From Pseudo-nitzschia pungens (Eukaryota; Bacillariophyta; Bacillariophyceae; Bacillariales; Bacillariaceae), in NCBI GenBank assembly GCA_037355855.1, contig CM074758.1:6049001-6113000 (forward strand): a stretch of DNA of 64,000 nt. Reading direction: 5' to 3'. The translations under genes and the position numbers were made by a program. Positions 63,427 through 64,000 of this stretch are shown piece by piece (position 1 is the first letter of the stretch; every line of letters starts with the position of its first letter). The notes beneath the pieces are model-generated. The model was not told where the DNA came from. It saw only the letters and a list, made by a program, of their open reading frames with translations, and did no database searches.

Positions 63427-64000
63427 TTTTCGACCATTTTGACCCGTTTCGACCACCCCCCTCTTATTTTTTAGATGTTTATTTTTTGTTTTAGCTCCAT
63501 TATTTTTATTATTTGGAGCGAAAGTGCCTTTCTTAAGCTCGAATTACTATTTTTTGGCTCCAAAAATTATTTTTTGCTGCAAACTCGAATATTTGGGTCG
63601 AAAAATTAAGAGCCGGGGTCGAAATTCGTTATTGAACCACCATTAGGGTTAAGGGTTGTAACGCTGTACGTAATCGGCTCATTATTTGGTATCTTTTAGG
63701 TCATTATGACAATATGGGTGTCAAACGAGCCGACGACACCCACCGGTTTTGCAAATCACTGTATTAAATCACTGTATTTTGCTCTTGCAAATCACTGTAT
63801 TAAATCACTGTATTTTGCTCCTCGCTCTCGCAAATCACTTTGTGCTCCACTCACTATTTTCTTCAGGAATAACACAAATCACTGCTGTTTCAATTCACAA
63901 TCCGACTTATTTTGAGCAGAGTTGCTTTATTGCACTCCGTCCCGAGAACAAAGAGAACCCCTACGGTAGGCTCTTGGCTCATTGTACTTTAGTCCGAATA
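63411..64000. other. AT-rich end of window with a short tandem repeat
   Basis: No gene. A ~36-bp unit (gcaaatcactgtattaaatc...) is repeated twice at 63751-63820. The junction at 63410 replaces the expected gypsy-A 3' end. Confidence 0.5.

Overview
This window looks like nuclear DNA of a diatom or another stramenopile-type microalga. That is an inference from gene content: a eukaryotic GINS subunit (Sld5), diatom-style Crypton, DIRS-like and DD39D mariner transposons, RNase H-bearing LINEs and large Ty3/gypsy elements. No rRNA, tRNA, CRISPR or bacterial operon was seen. Only about 2.5 kb (24.2-27.0 kb) looks like ordinary host sequence. It holds an intact SLD5 gene facing a damaged glutathione S-transferase gene, tail to tail. 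Nearly everything else is mobile DNA, much of it nested, and several nests can be unpacked exactly from target-site duplications (TSDs).

Layout. 0.1-8.2 kb: a candidate DNA transposon shell with inverted ends, carrying an unrecognised minus-strand reading frame split by a gypsy element (Gy-1, 1300-4375, TSD ctacc) and by mariner-1 (4439-7093, TA). 8.2-9.9 kb: a mariner-derived MITE and a small element with 20-bp terminal inverted repeats. 9.95-13.5 kb: ~380-bp inverted repeats around an IS630-like transposase pseudogene and a giant fold-back. 13.5-24.2 kb: a DIRS-like tyrosine-recombinase retroelement (minus strand) whose reverse transcriptase is split by a non-autonomous LTR element (17473-19838). 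24.2-27.0 kb: the host island. 27.0-38.2 kb: a Crypton (minus) split by mariner-2 (27714-30897, TA) and then by gypsy-2 (30902-36698). 38.9-63.4 kb: gypsy-A (plus), whose gag is split first by an ORF-less LINE (LINE-A, 17-bp TSD) that itself contains a full-length LINE (LINE-B, 20-bp TSD), and later by an inverted same-family gypsy (gypsy-B, TSD taaat, identical LTRs). 63.4-64.0 kb: AT-rich sequence with a short tandem repeat.

Three retroelement groups (DIRS, gypsy-2, gypsy-A/B) place gag or ORF1 and pol in the same frame, separated by one stop codon. In the DIRS element the stop context is UGA CUA G, the classic leaky context. The gypsy elements carry 14-bp perfect palindromes where a tRNA primer-binding site is expected. 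LINE-A has the same two ends as a LINE but no LINE ORFs; it carries an array of exactly 150-bp (50-codon) repeats and looks like a non-autonomous LINE. The DIRS recombinase has an N-terminal zinc-finger-like module and no usable AUG. These are the most unusual features here. Starts quoted for retroelement ORFs are uncertain wherever no AUG is stated.
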